Assembly: GCA_009917555.1 (NCBI GenBank) | Contig: QZDX01000008.1 | Location: 95,623 to 159,622 of the forward strand | DNA: 64,000 bases | Direction: 5' to 3' | Source: a bacterium 1XD21-13 | GTDB taxonomy: Bacteria > Bacillota > Clostridia > Lachnospirales > Lachnospiraceae | Shown: positions 28,673 through 37,173 of the stretch, one piece after another | Layout: the number at the start of each line of letters is the position of its first letter | Numbering within the stretch: position 1 is the first letter of the stretch | The notes under the pieces: model-generated | Database searches by the model: none | Seen by the model: the letters and a program-made list of their open reading frames with translations, nothing else | Told to the model about the DNA's origin: nothing | Made by a program: the position numbers and the translations under genes

Positions 28673-30883
28673 ATGTGGAAGGATTATTCAGCAGGCTACA
28701 TCAAACATAACCGCTCTGCAGGAGCCACCATCATAATCGCGGCATTTATTTCCGCACTGCTTTTGTCCCTGCTGTGCGGAGAGTTTTATAATCTCTGGAA
28801 ATACGAGGTAGAGCGGATTGAGCTGGAGGAGGGAGGCTGGCAGAGCCGTATTGTGGGAGAGCTTGACGAGGCCGATATAGAGGCTGTGCGAAATTTTGCC
28901 CACATAAAGGAGGCGGTGGTCAATGAAGCGGAGACAAAGGGACAGGAGACGGTTCTGGATCTCTGCTTTGATCACATGGGAATGGTTTTTGAGGATACGC
29001 CCCGGATTGCGGAGCTTGTGGGAATCCCGCCGGAGGATGTGACCTACAACTATCCGCTGATGGCTATGTACCTGGTCCGCGATTCCAGTGATAGGGCGCC
29101 AAGGCTTTTGTTTCCTATGTTTCTCTTTATTTTGGTGCTGGCCTCCGTTTCTCTCATTGTTATCATACACAACTCCTTTGCGGTGTCCATGAACGGAAGG
29201 CTTCATCAATTTGGCATTTTTGCCAGCATCGGGGCTACTCCAAAGCAGATCCGCACCTGTCTTCTTCAGGAGGCGGCCGCACTGTGCGCAGTGCCGGTTC
29301 TGGCGGGAAATGCTTTTGGCATTCTTGGCAGTATGGTCCTCATTCATTTGACCAATGTTCTGCTGGGAAGTGACATTCCGGGGCGCCATAGAGCGGTTTT
29401 TGGATATCACCCGATTGTTTTGGGAGTGACGCTGCTTGCCACGGTACTTACTGTCTGGATTTCCGCATGGCTGCCTGCCTGGAAATTAAGCAGGTGTACG
29501 CCCCTGGAGGCAATTAAAAATACAGGGGAATTGCAGTTGAAGCGCAAAAAGAATTACCGGATGCTGACCCTCCTGTTTGGGGTGGAGGGGGAGCTGGCAG
29601 GCAATGCGCTTAAAGCACAGCGAAAAGCCCTGCGGACAGCATCCCTGTCTCTGGTTCTTTCCTTCCTGGCATTTACCATTATGCAGAGCTTCTTCGCGAC
29701 CTCTGATATCAGCATTCGGGAGACCTATTTTGAGCGGTATCAGGATGTGTGGGATATTATGGTGACGGTCCCAGGCGCAGAGGTGGATTCCTTGCAGGAG
29801 ACAGAAGAGATTCAGAGTCTTCCAGGAGTGGAGCGCGCCATTACATATCAAAAGGCAAGGGCAAAAAGGCTCATTTCCCAGGGGGAAATGACTGAGGATA
29901 TGAAGTCCTTTGGGGGCTTTTCCCATGCGGCCGGCAGTGAGGTGGTGCAGACGGAGAAGGGATGGGTGGTCAATGCGCCCGTTGTGATCCTGGATGACAC
30001 AAGTTTTTTGGCCTACTGTGATGAGTTAGGTATTGTACCGGGCCTTGACGGGGCGGTGATTCTCAATCAGATTCGAGATGTGACAAATCCGGATTTCCGG
30101 CACCCGGACTATATGCCTTATGTGAAGGAGACTGGTACAAGCGTCCTTTTGCAGCGGGGCAATGAGGAAATGGCAGCGGAAATTCCGGTTCTGGCTTACA
30201 CGGACAAGGAGCCTGCCTTAAGAGAGGAATACGCTACCCTGGATTATTATGAGCTGGTGCATTTTCTGCCGGCTTCCCTGTGGAGCAAGATCAAGGGGCA
30301 GATAGGGGGTGCAGAGGAGGAGACCCTTATCTGTGTTCTTGGAAAGGGTCAGGTGACCGGGGAGGAGCTTAGCTCCCTGCAGGGAGAGATTGAGGGAAGG
30401 CTCTCAGGAGCTTATACGGTGGAAAGTGAGAACCGTATTCAGGAGCGTGAGCTTAATGAGAGGCAGATCAATGGCATGAAAACAGTCTTTGGTGGTCTCT
30501 GCCTGCTCCTGGCCCTTATTGGAATCGGAAATGTATTTTCCAATACCCTTGGCTTTATGCGCCAGAGAAGACGGGAATTTGCCCGGTATCTGTCTGTGGG
30601 AGTGACACCGGAGGGGCTGCGAAAAATGTTTTGCATTGAGGCTCTGGTGCTTGCAGGGCGTCCCGTTCTGATTACATTGCCTTTGGCTGTTCTTGCGGTA
30701 TGGGGGATGCTGAAAATGAGCTATCTTGGGGTGAGGGAATTTCTGGCGGAGGCGCCGCTGGTTTCCGTTGGTATTTTTATGCTGGGAATTTTGGGGTCCG
30801 TGGCCCTGGCCTATTACCTTGGGTGGCGGAATGTGAAACGAATGGATCTGGCGGAGGTTTTGCGGGATGATACCATGATGTAA
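28673..30883 (+). CDS. FtsX-domain ABC permease, BceB-like
   Basis: A 736-residue membrane protein. TM1 is at about 20-40, then an extracytoplasmic region, then a block of three TMs (about 145-270: LFPMFLFILVLASVSLIVIIHNSF, the typical FtsX region GIFASIGATPKQIRTCLLQEA, and VLGVTLLATVLTVWISAWLPAW). A central TM precedes a large extracytoplasmic domain (~350-590), and three final TMs follow, with a second FtsX-like block (YLSVGVTPEGLRKMF). The start is ATG 28673 (GGAGGTGA at 28660-28667); the GTG at 28655 overlaps the ATPase end. Together with the kinase/regulator pair it probably forms a sensing and resistance complex. The substrate is unknown. Confidence 0.88.
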   Translation: MWKDYSAGYIKHNRSAGATIIIAAFISALLLSLLCGEFYNLWKYEVERIELEEGGWQSRIVGELDEADIEAVRNFAHIKEAVVNEAETKGQETVLDLCFDHMGMVFEDTPRIAELVGIPPEDVTYNYPLMAMYLVRDSSDRAPRLLFPMFLFILVLASVSLIVIIHNSFAVSMNGRLHQFGIFASIGATPKQIRTCLLQEAAALCAVPVLAGNAFGILGSMVLIHLTNVLLGSDIPGRHRAVFGYHPIVLGVTLLATVLTVWISAWLPAWKLSRCTPLEAIKNTGELQLKRKKNYRMLTLLFGVEGELAGNALKAQRKALRTASLSLVLSFLAFTIMQSFFATSDISIRETYFERYQDVWDIMVTVPGAEVDSLQETEEIQSLPGVERAITYQKARAKRLISQGEMTEDMKSFGGFSHAAGSEVVQTEKGWVVNAPVVILDDTSFLAYCDELGIVPGLDGAVILNQIRDVTNPDFRHPDYMPYVKETGTSVLLQRGNEEMAAEIPVLAYTDKEPALREEYATLDYYELVHFLPASLWSKIKGQIGGAEEETLICVLGKGQVTGEELSSLQGEIEGRLSGAYTVESENRIQERELNERQINGMKTVFGGLCLLLALIGIGNVFSNTLGFMRQRRREFARYLSVGVTPEGLRKMFCIEALVLAGRPVLITLPLAVLAVWGMLKMSYLGVREFLAEAPLVSVGIFMLGILGSVALAYYLGWRNVKRMDLAEVLRDDTMM

Positions 30884-31141
30884 AAGGGGAGAAATCATTT
30901 TCCAATAGATGGATGTTTAGTCCTCGCTTTATTGCCAGCTTATAGTCTTTTTTGAATTGTATTTCTGAGAAGAATAGATTATAATTTAAAATAGTAAATA
31001 TGAAAATTAATATAACTTCAGGTTTATGGAATGGTTCATGGGAATATTTTTCCGAAAAGGGAGAAAAATCTTTTATTTTTTGTGAAAGGAATTGGATTCC
31101 TTCGGACGTATTATATATGAAATACAATTTAGAAGATACAT

Positions 31142-31168
31142 TACGGAACTGGAATATTAGGAGGAATT
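31142..31168 (+). repeat. Leader motif ATTACGGAACTGGAAT-RBS (solo copy)
   Basis: ATTACGGAACTGGAATATTAGGAGG immediately precedes the secreted-protein gene. It matches the right end of the palindromic repeats at 37037-37165 and 41817-41949, but no palindromic core is present here. The 290 bp between the permease stop and this motif are AT-rich, with no gene. Confidence 0.65.
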
Positions 31169-31174
31169 AGAATC

Positions 31175-31675
31175 ATGAAGAAACATTTAAAAATCATATT
31201 ATCCCTGGCCTTGATACTTGCATTGGCAGGCTCTCTGTCCAAAGTAGCCTTTGCCCACTCTGGTCATCATTCCAGGCGGGCAAAGAACGTCCACCAGGTC
31301 ACCTGTACAGGGAATAGGAGAGGAGTCTCAGGCACAGCGGAGAATACAGCAGTAAACAATACGACAGCAAATACTGCGACTACGGCAACCACTGCCTCTG
31401 CAGCCTCCGATACAACACCGGTCTATGCTTCCTGCTATGAGAATGGCTACTGTACCGGCAACAACAGTTGTGATGTGAACGGCGTCTGCCAGTACGGCGG
31501 CATCTGTGACGGCGCTCCCTGCTACCAGGAAACCTGTCCCTGGGACGGAGGCTGTGTTGTGGACGGCGTCTGTCAGTATGGCGGCAATTGCTATGGACTT
31601 GCGAATCAGGATGCTGGTAACGGCGGTAATTATGGTCATCATGGCGGAGGACACCACGGCGGTCATCACCGTTAG
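31175..31675 (+). CDS. Small secreted Cys/His-rich protein
   Basis: A 166-residue exported protein. It has a signal peptide (KKHLKIILSLALILALAGSLSKVAFA, cleavage after Ala-Phe-Ala near residue 27), then HSGHHSRR, a Thr/Ala/Asn-rich spacer, a Cys-rich block with two similar units (C(D)VNGVCQYGGIC.. and CVVDGVCQYGGNC..; 11 Cys in about 60 residues), and a C-terminal His/Gly stretch (GHHGGGHHGGHHR). The pattern suggests metal binding or an oxidatively cross-linked surface protein. It is the first gene before an ECF sigma factor whose anti-sigma factor also carries a His/Gly stretch. I do not recognise a family. Confidence 0.8.
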   Translation: MKKHLKIILSLALILALAGSLSKVAFAHSGHHSRRAKNVHQVTCTGNRRGVSGTAENTAVNNTTANTATTATTASAASDTTPVYASCYENGYCTGNNSCDVNGVCQYGGICDGAPCYQETCPWDGGCVVDGVCQYGGNCYGLANQDAGNGGNYGHHGGGHHGGHHR

Positions 31676-31738
31676 GTATTCCGGAATCGGATATTAGAAG
31701 GGACAGCTTTCCGTCTGTCCCGAAAGGAAGTGGAGTCT

Positions 31739-32218
31739 TTGAAAAGCGCGGAGGATATGAACCGTGTTGTAGAAGAATATGCGGATATGGTGCAGAGAAT
31801 CTGTTTCGTGCATCTGAAAAACCATGACGACACAGAGGATGTGTTTCAGAACGTATTTTTAAAATATCTGCTTTATGAAGGCTCCTTTGAGAACGGTGAA
31901 CACGAAAAGGCGTGGTTTATCCGTGTAACCATCAATGCCTGTACGGACTGGCTGAGAAAGCTTTCCCACAGGAAATACCTTCCCCTGGAGATAATTGCAG
32001 AAGAAAGTGAGATACAGGACAGCTCTTCCGGTGAGATTCTGGAGGCTGTCCTTCAGCTTCCCGAAAAATATAGAAATGTCATTTATCTGTTCTACTATGA
32101 AGAATATACGGCAGTTGAGATTGCGAAGATACTGGGAAGAAAGGAAAATACCGTCTACACCTGGCTTTCCAGAGCAAAGGAAATTCTGCGCAGACAGCTT
32201 GGAGGTGAATGGGCATGA
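31739..32218 (+). CDS. ECF-type RNA polymerase sigma factor
   Basis: Extracytoplasmic-function sigma factor of about 159 residues. Region 2 is the segment YADMVQRICFVHLKNHDDTEDVFQNVFLKYLLY..., and region 4 is LPEKYRNVIYLFYYEEYTAVEIAKILGRKENTVYTWLSRAKEIL. The start is probably TTG 31739, with GAAAGGAAG about 8 nt upstream; GTG 31730 touches that site, and ATG 31757 has GGAGG too close. Its last codons overlap the anti-sigma gene (ATGA at 32215-32218), a standard ECF/anti-sigma arrangement. Confidence 0.88.
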   Translation: MKSAEDMNRVVEEYADMVQRICFVHLKNHDDTEDVFQNVFLKYLLYEGSFENGEHEKAWFIRVTINACTDWLRKLSHRKYLPLEIIAEESEIQDSSSGEILEAVLQLPEKYRNVIYLFYYEEYTAVEIAKILGRKENTVYTWLSRAKEILRRQLGGEWA

Positions 32219-33156
32219 ACGAGCTTCAAAAAAGTATGAACGGCATAAAAGCATCCAAAGAGCTTAAGGCAGATACGCTGCGTTATCTGGAAAGACAGAT
32301 GGGGTCGAAAAAGGACGGGAAGCAGGCGGGGAATATGGCCGGAAACAGGATTCGGAATCGAAGGTATGCGCCGCGCTTTGCACTTGCGCTTGTATGCCTG
32401 TTTCTGCTGATAGGGACCGGAGGCTATACCTTTTACGGCAGGCCGGTTTCTTATGTGAGTATTGATGTGAATCCTTCCATTGAGCTGGGCATCAACCGTC
32501 TGGGCAGAGTGGTTTCGGCAAATGCATACAATGAGGACGGACAGAGGATTTTGGAACAGGTAAAGCTTAAGAATCTTCCCTATCCCAAAGCCGTGCGCCT
32601 GCTTTTGGACTATGAGGCGGACGAACACTTTCTCACGGACAATTCTCTGCTGGTATTTACCGTGATTTCCGAAAATGCGGAGGCCATCGCGCAGAAGCTT
32701 GCAGGGCTTTCTTCCCCGCAGAGCGCTTCGGTGCTGACCTATGTGAGTGACAAGGACTGCATGGAGGAGGCTCACCGGCATGCAATGTCCTTTGGCAAGT
32801 ACCGGGCTTATCAGGAGCTGTCCGGATATGACGGGAGCGTTACGGTGGAGGAATGTCACGACATGACGATGGGGGAGCTTCAAAACCGCATTGAGGGGTG
32901 CCGGGGGCATGGAGGAGATGGAAGCCAGGATACGGACAATGGCAATACCGGTCATCATGGGGGACACGGGGCCATCACAGAGGCGGACAGTGAAGGGGCA
33001 GACAGATCACGACGGATCGGCATACATCCTTCAAAAGCTCAAACTCCACCTCCCCCCGGTGGGCTTCCACAATCTGCTTTACAATCCGAAGTCCCATTAC
33101 ATGGGGGAGGGAGCCAGAGTTGTCCGAAGTTTCGGTGCGGTACAGGGTCTTTATAA
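32215..33156 (+). CDS. RsgI-like membrane anti-sigma factor
   Basis: A 313-residue protein: a short cytoplasmic N-terminal domain that should hold the sigma factor, one TM (FALALVCLFLLIGTGGYTFYG), then an extracytoplasmic domain starting VSYVSIDVNPSIELGINRLGRVVSANAYNEDG, a hallmark of the RsgI periplasmic domain. A His/Gly patch (GNTGHHGGHG) lies near residue 245. The last 60 residues are Pro/Ser/Arg-rich with odd composition and are encoded antisense to the convergent kinase gene (182-nt overlap), so an original stop near 32980 may have been lost. The start is ATG 32215, 7 nt after GGAGGTGA; the ATG at 32209 abuts that site. Confidence 0.8.
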   Translation: MNELQKSMNGIKASKELKADTLRYLERQMGSKKDGKQAGNMAGNRIRNRRYAPRFALALVCLFLLIGTGGYTFYGRPVSYVSIDVNPSIELGINRLGRVVSANAYNEDGQRILEQVKLKNLPYPKAVRLLLDYEADEHFLTDNSLLVFTVISENAEAIAQKLAGLSSPQSASVLTYVSDKDCMEEAHRHAMSFGKYRAYQELSGYDGSVTVEECHDMTMGELQNRIEGCRGHGGDGSQDTDNGNTGHHGGHGAITEADSEGADRSRRIGIHPSKAQTPPPPGGLPQSALQSEVPLHGGGSQSCPKFRCGTGSL

Positions 33157-34366
33157 CCTGTATCGGGATGCCGCTGCCGGTGTCGGAAAAGGTAAGGCGC
33201 AGAAAATCCTTCTGTAAGCTGCCGTGGATTTGAATGCGGCAGCCCTTGGGATTGTGGCGGATGCTGTTGTCGGTTAGGTTGCGGAAGGCCCGAAGGAGGA
33301 GATTGGGATCGCCTTTTAAGGTAAGTCCCTCCAGATCGTCAGCCAGGGTAAGGCTTAAAGACCACTGCTCGGCAAGATCGTGATTGTAGTAGGAGGCAAT
33401 CAGACTGCGCAGAAGGGCGCAAGGAGCGCAGGCCTTTATCTGCAAGGGATAGGAATCATACTCCAGACGGGAGGTGAGATTCAGATCCGCAATCAGACGT
33501 TTGATGATCAGGCTGTTTTCCCGAATGGAGACAGCCTCTTTTCGTTCCTCGTCATCCAGATGAGGGCTTCCGGCCAGACTGTCGCTGAAGCCGAGGATCA
33601 GGGACAGCGGGGTACGGATGTCGTGGGAGACGCCTGCGATCCAGTTGGTTCTTGCATTGTCCCGCTTTTTCAGGGCCTTCCTCTGGTAAATAAGGGTGGA
33701 GGAGGCTTTGTTGAGCTTTCCGGCCAGATCGCCTACGATGCCGTATTCGGCAAGGTCGAGGGCTTTGTCCTCGGTAAGCTGTTCGATCCCGTTAACCAGG
33801 GGCTTCAGGGAGGTGTAAAAGCGCTGTCCAAAGAGGATGGCAAAGGCGAAGATCAGCAGCAGGTTGGTGAGGACTGCCGCAAGCAGATAGGCGGGGAGAG
33901 CACTTAGGAAGCCTTCCTTAAATTCCACGGAATATTTCCACATGGAATGGCGGGGGGTGGCGGTCACAAAGAGGCCGTCCGGGCGTGTGTGAACCTTTAC
34001 GGGGTAATCCTTAAGATACCAGCGGGTAAAGGAGGCTATCTGGGTGAGGGAGTAGGAGCGGGGAATGTCGTCGGGAAGGTTCCGGCTCCAGACCACCTGC
34101 CCCTCCTGGTTAATGAGCATGGCAAAGGCCAGATCTTTGTCTATCAGATGTTCGGCTTCTTCTGTCAGGATGTATTGTCCTTGCTCCAGGGTCAGGTGTT
34201 CGGACAGGGTATCGGCTCGGGAGGACTGATAATCGTCTGCCGCCTTGTAGCCGAATTGGCTTAAGAGGAAGAAAAACAGGAGCAGAAGATTTAAAATAAA
34301 TATCAGGATGCTGATGAGGGCCGCGGTGAGGATGTAGCGGCGGTATATTTTGAGAAGATCCTTCAT
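32975..34366 (-). CDS. Sensor histidine kinase (LanK-like position)
   Basis: A 463-residue membrane kinase. TM1 is at about 12-38, an extracytoplasmic sensor at ~40-155, TM2 at ~158-182, then a HAMP-like linker. The H box is WIAGVSHDIRTPLSLILGFSDS, the N box NLTDNSIRHNPKG, G1 FSDTGSGIP, and a short G2 MGLRIVKQIV. It lies 42 bp downstream of its response regulator gene and faces the anti-sigma gene, overlapping it by 182 nt at the 3' ends. It likely senses an antimicrobial peptide or envelope stress and controls the LanFEG genes on the other side of the regulator. Confidence 0.9.
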   Translation of the reverse strand: MKDLLKIYRRYILTAALISILIFILNLLLLFFFLLSQFGYKAADDYQSSRADTLSEHLTLEQGQYILTEEAEHLIDKDLAFAMLINQEGQVVWSRNLPDDIPRSYSLTQIASFTRWYLKDYPVKVHTRPDGLFVTATPRHSMWKYSVEFKEGFLSALPAYLLAAVLTNLLLIFAFAILFGQRFYTSLKPLVNGIEQLTEDKALDLAEYGIVGDLAGKLNKASSTLIYQRKALKKRDNARTNWIAGVSHDIRTPLSLILGFSDSLAGSPHLDDEERKEAVSIRENSLIIKRLIADLNLTSRLEYDSYPLQIKACAPCALLRSLIASYYNHDLAEQWSLSLTLADDLEGLTLKGDPNLLLRAFRNLTDNSIRHNPKGCRIQIHGSLQKDFLRLTFSDTGSGIPIQVIKTLYRTETSDNSGSLPHVMGLRIVKQIVEAHRGEVEFELLKDVCRSVVICLPLHCPPL

Positions 34367-34408
34367 GGGCTTAACTCCTTTACATTTATAGTTCCCAGGA
34401 CATGGCCA

Positions 34409-35113
34409 TTACAACAGCCGGTAGCCGATGCCTCTGGCGGTGAGAAGCCATTTTGGGTGGGAGGGGTCCTCCTCCAGCTTTTCCCGGAGGCGGCGGATGT
34501 GCACCATCAGTGTATTTTCGTAGGTGTAGTAGCCGTCACCCCATACGGCGTCACAGAGGGCGTCAAAGGTTACGATTCGGCCACGATTTTCATAGAGCTT
34601 CTTTAGAATAAGGAGTTCCTTGGCGGTGAGGGCTGTTTCCCCTTCAGAAGACTCAACGGTTCCCCGATCCAGATGGACGGTTCGTGTTCCCAGGCTCAGG
34701 CTTTGATTCTCGGCTGAACCGGAGCGGCCATAGAGGTAAGTTCTGCGGATGATTGCGCTGATTCTGAGAATCAGCTCTTTGGGCAGAAAGGGCTTGGTGA
34801 GATAGTCGTCCGCTCCCAGGCCCAATCCTAAAAGGCGGTCGTTGTCCTCGTCGCGGGCGGAGAGAAAGAGGATAGGAAGATCTGCCTTTGCCCGTATTTC
34901 TTGAAAGAGGGAGAAGCCGTTTCCGTCGGGGAGCATAACGTCCAGAATGATGAGATCGGGGAGCTCTTTTGCAAGGATTTCCCGGGCCTCCCGGCAGCAG
35001 GAGGCGATGGACAGATTTGTGAAGCCTTCCTTGTTCAGCATATGGGTGAGCATGGAAAGCAGATCCGGATTGTCGTCGATTAAGAGGATTCGGCATTCGT
35101 AAATGTGGGTCAT
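34409..35113 (-). CDS. OmpR-family response regulator (LanR-like position)
   Basis: A 234-residue regulator. The receiver carries LLIDDN, the phospho-Asp in DLIILDVMLPDGNG, FLSARD and YLTKPF. The winged-helix effector carries LTAKELLILKKLYENRGRIVTFDALCDAVWGDGYYTYENTLMVHIRRLREKLEEDPSHPKWLLTARGIGYRLL-type sequence at its C-terminus. It is first in a minus-strand operon with the kinase. The 230-bp gap to the divergent ABC genes holds a direct repeat that suits this regulator family. Confidence 0.92.
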   Translation of the reverse strand: MTHIYECRILLIDDNPDLLSMLTHMLNKEGFTNLSIASCCREAREILAKELPDLIILDVMLPDGNGFSLFQEIRAKADLPILFLSARDEDNDRLLGLGLGADDYLTKPFLPKELILRISAIIRRTYLYGRSGSAENQSLSLGTRTVHLDRGTVESSEGETALTAKELLILKKLYENRGRIVTFDALCDAVWGDGYYTYENTLMVHIRRLREKLEEDPSHPKWLLTARGIGYRLL

Positions 35114-35216
35114 GGATACAGCCTCCTGGTTCAGAGAATTCTTTAAGGATTATGTTAGTCTGATTATAGAACAAAAGGGGGAGAATTTCATTGATTTTTG
35201 AAAAAATTAAGGTAAA

Positions 35217-35264
35217 TGTAAGGCATACGTCATTGCCATGTAAGGCAGGAGGCGTATGCTTTTT
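35217..35264 (+). promoter_or_regulatory. TGTAAGGCA direct repeats and an attenuator-like hairpin
   Basis: TGTAAGGCA occurs at 35217-35225 and 35239-35247, exactly 22 bp (two helical turns) apart, as expected for a dimeric OmpR-type regulator. Overlapping it, GCATACG (35223-35229) pairs with CGTATGC (35253-35259) before a T run, forming a terminator-like hairpin ahead of the transporter operon. Which of the two is used is inference. Confidence 0.55.
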
Positions 35265-35346
35265 ATGTTGTGAGATTTAAAATTGTAATTTTCTTTATAT
35301 CGATGCAGCAGGAAGAAAATTGCAGAAATCGAAAGGAGGAACGCCT

Positions 35347-36261
35347 ATGGAATATATGGTAGAAACAAGAGGTCTAACAAAGAAATACGGCGGCAAGGAG
35401 GTGGTGAAGGATGTGGATTTAAAGGTGCCAAAGGCCCACGTCTACGGCTTTATGGGCCCCAATGGAGCCGGTAAGAGTACCACTCTTAAAATGCTTCTGG
35501 GGTTGATTCAGATAAGCGCTGGCCAGGTTACCATCGGAGGAGAGGCCGTCAATCGAAAAAACCGCATTGCCATTTTAAAAGAAACCGGTTCTCTGATTGA
35601 GTCTCCCTCCTACTACGGGCACCTTACCGGGCGGGAGAATCTGGAGATTGTAAAGACCTTGAAGAAAGTGCCGGAGCAGGAGATTACAAAAGTGCTGAAG
35701 CTGGTACGGATGGAGGATCAGCAGAATAAAAAGGTACGGGAGTATTCCCTTGGCATGAAGCAGCGTCTGGGTCTTGCCGAGGCGCTTCTTGGAAGACCGG
35801 AGCTGTTGATTCTTGACGAGCCCACCAACGGGCTTGATCCGGCGGGTATCCAGGAAATTCGGGAACTGATTCGAGAGCTTCCAGGGCGTATGGGTATGAC
35901 CGTGCTGGTATCCAGCCACCTTTTGGGAGAAATGGATCAGATGGCGGATTATGTGGGTATTATCAACCACGGGCATTTGATTTTCCAGGATAAGCTGGAG
36001 GCGCTTCATGAGCACAGCAGAGGGAGCTTAAGGCTGTGTGTGATGAATCAAACTGTCGCCCTAGAGGTCTTAAAAAGAGAGGGCATTTCCTGCAATCTGG
36101 AGGAGGGAGCCCTGGAGCTTCCGAGGCTTGCGGATGATGCTATAGCCCGGCTTATCGGAAAGCTCTGGGAGGGCGGAGCCGGTGTCTATCGGGTGGAGGA
36201 AAAGCAAAAGAGCCTGGAGGAAATCTTCTTAAGTCTTACGGGAAGGAGGGGAAGTCTCTGA
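35347..36261 (+). CDS. ABC transporter ATPase, BcrA/LanF type
   Basis: A 304-residue ATPase with Walker A GPNGAGKST, signature YSLGMKQRLGLAEALL, Walker B LLILDEPTNGLDP and switch His in VSSHLLGEM. The C-terminal ~80 residues are the variable tail typical of bacitracin/lantibiotic self-protection ATPases. The start is ATG 35347 with AAAGGAGG 7 nt upstream. It overlaps the permease start by one base. It probably expels or extracts a peptide antibiotic from the membrane together with the next two gene products. Confidence 0.9.
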   Translation: MEYMVETRGLTKKYGGKEVVKDVDLKVPKAHVYGFMGPNGAGKSTTLKMLLGLIQISAGQVTIGGEAVNRKNRIAILKETGSLIESPSYYGHLTGRENLEIVKTLKKVPEQEITKVLKLVRMEDQQNKKVREYSLGMKQRLGLAEALLGRPELLILDEPTNGLDPAGIQEIRELIRELPGRMGMTVLVSSHLLGEMDQMADYVGIINHGHLIFQDKLEALHEHSRGSLRLCVMNQTVALEVLKREGISCNLEEGALELPRLADDAIARLIGKLWEGGAGVYRVEEKQKSLEEIFLSLTGRRGSL

Positions 36262-37022
36262 TGCTGCGTGAATGGAAAACCGAGTGGATGAAGGTGCGGC
36301 GCAGAAGGATTGCGCTGGTGCCGGCGGCGTTTCTCCTGTTTACCTTTCTCTGGATAAGCTGGGCAATCCGAAGTGCCCATATGGAGTCGAATGAAGAGAA
36401 CTGGAAGTGGCTGCTGATGTGCCTTGGCCTTATCAATACCTTGCTGATGCCGACCATGATTGCCATGATTGCCAGCCGTCTCTGCGATGTGGAGCTGAAG
36501 GGAAATACGCTGAAGCTTCTGTGTACGATGGAACAAAAAGGGCATCTGTTTGATATGAAGCTTCTGACCGGAGCTGTGTATGTGAGCGGTTATATGGCAG
36601 CGGAGCTTGTGATGATGCTTGTCTTTGCAGGGCTTCACGGCTTTGCGGGGGGAATGACGCAGCGGCACCTTATGTGCTTTCTTTTGCAGAGCGGTTTTGT
36701 GAGCCTTGGGGTTCTGCTGGTTCAGATGCTTTTGTCTCTTTTCAGTGTCAATCAGATTCTGCCCCTGGCGGTGGGACTGGCCGGTTCTTTTCTGGGACTG
36801 TTCAGCTGGTTTCTGTCCTCACCTCTCTGGAGACCGGTGGTGTGGGCTTACTATAATCTTTTGGGGTATATCGGGCAGAACTGGGATGAGAGTACACGGA
36901 TTGTAAGCTATTATGAAGTGCCTATGGACTGGTCGGCGGTGATTACCCTCCTGGTTGTGCTGCCCTTGGGGTATATTCTGGGAAGGCAGTTGTTTATCCG
37001 CCGGACGCCGGGGTGTGACTGA
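36261..37022 (+). CDS. Lantibiotic-immunity-type ABC permease (LanE-like)
   Basis: A 253-residue membrane protein with six predicted TM segments, beginning with a short positive N-terminus (EWKTEWMKVRRRRIALVPAAFLLFTFLW). The size, the position after a LanF-like ATPase and the low overall conservation match the LanE/MutE permeases of LanFEG systems. Translationally coupled to the ATPase gene (one-base overlap). Followed by a ~130-bp palindromic repeat rather than a terminator. Confidence 0.8.
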   Translation: MLREWKTEWMKVRRRRIALVPAAFLLFTFLWISWAIRSAHMESNEENWKWLLMCLGLINTLLMPTMIAMIASRLCDVELKGNTLKLLCTMEQKGHLFDMKLLTGAVYVSGYMAAELVMMLVFAGLHGFAGGMTQRHLMCFLLQSGFVSLGVLLVQMLLSLFSVNQILPLAVGLAGSFLGLFSWFLSSPLWRPVVWAYYNLLGYIGQNWDESTRIVSYYEVPMDWSAVITLLVVLPLGYILGRQLFIRRTPGCD

Positions 37023-37036
37023 AAAAAGAAAATGAA

Positions 37037-37165
37037 TACTACGGAACTGGAAACAGTAATATTCCTTACAGTGCACAAATCGATTTGCAGGCACATGGTC
37101 TTGTGACTGGAAATTGATTTCATATCGGTGTGCTGGAAGGGATATTACGGAACTGGAATAGGAGG
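37037..37165. repeat. Palindromic repeat, copy 1, ending on a ribosome site
   Basis: The core runs from AGTAATATTCCTTACAG to CTGGAAGGGATATTACGG and is an imperfect inverted repeat of about 100 bp. TACGGAACTGGAA stands on both flanks (37040-37052 and 37146-37158). The right flank continues into the AGGAGG ribosome site of the next gene. Copy 2 at 41817-41949 is closely similar. Confidence 0.85.
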
Positions 37166-37173
37166 AATTTACG

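Noticed and set aside
31328..31669. 113-codon minus frame opposite the Cys/His-rich secreted protein
   Set aside because: It is antisense to a frame with a clear signal peptide and ribosome site; its Ala/Ile/Val composition mirrors the repeats.
35217..35264. A riboswitch before the LanFEG operon
   Set aside because: Only one simple hairpin and a direct repeat are visible; no conserved aptamer core could be recognised, so an operator or attenuator is the better reading.
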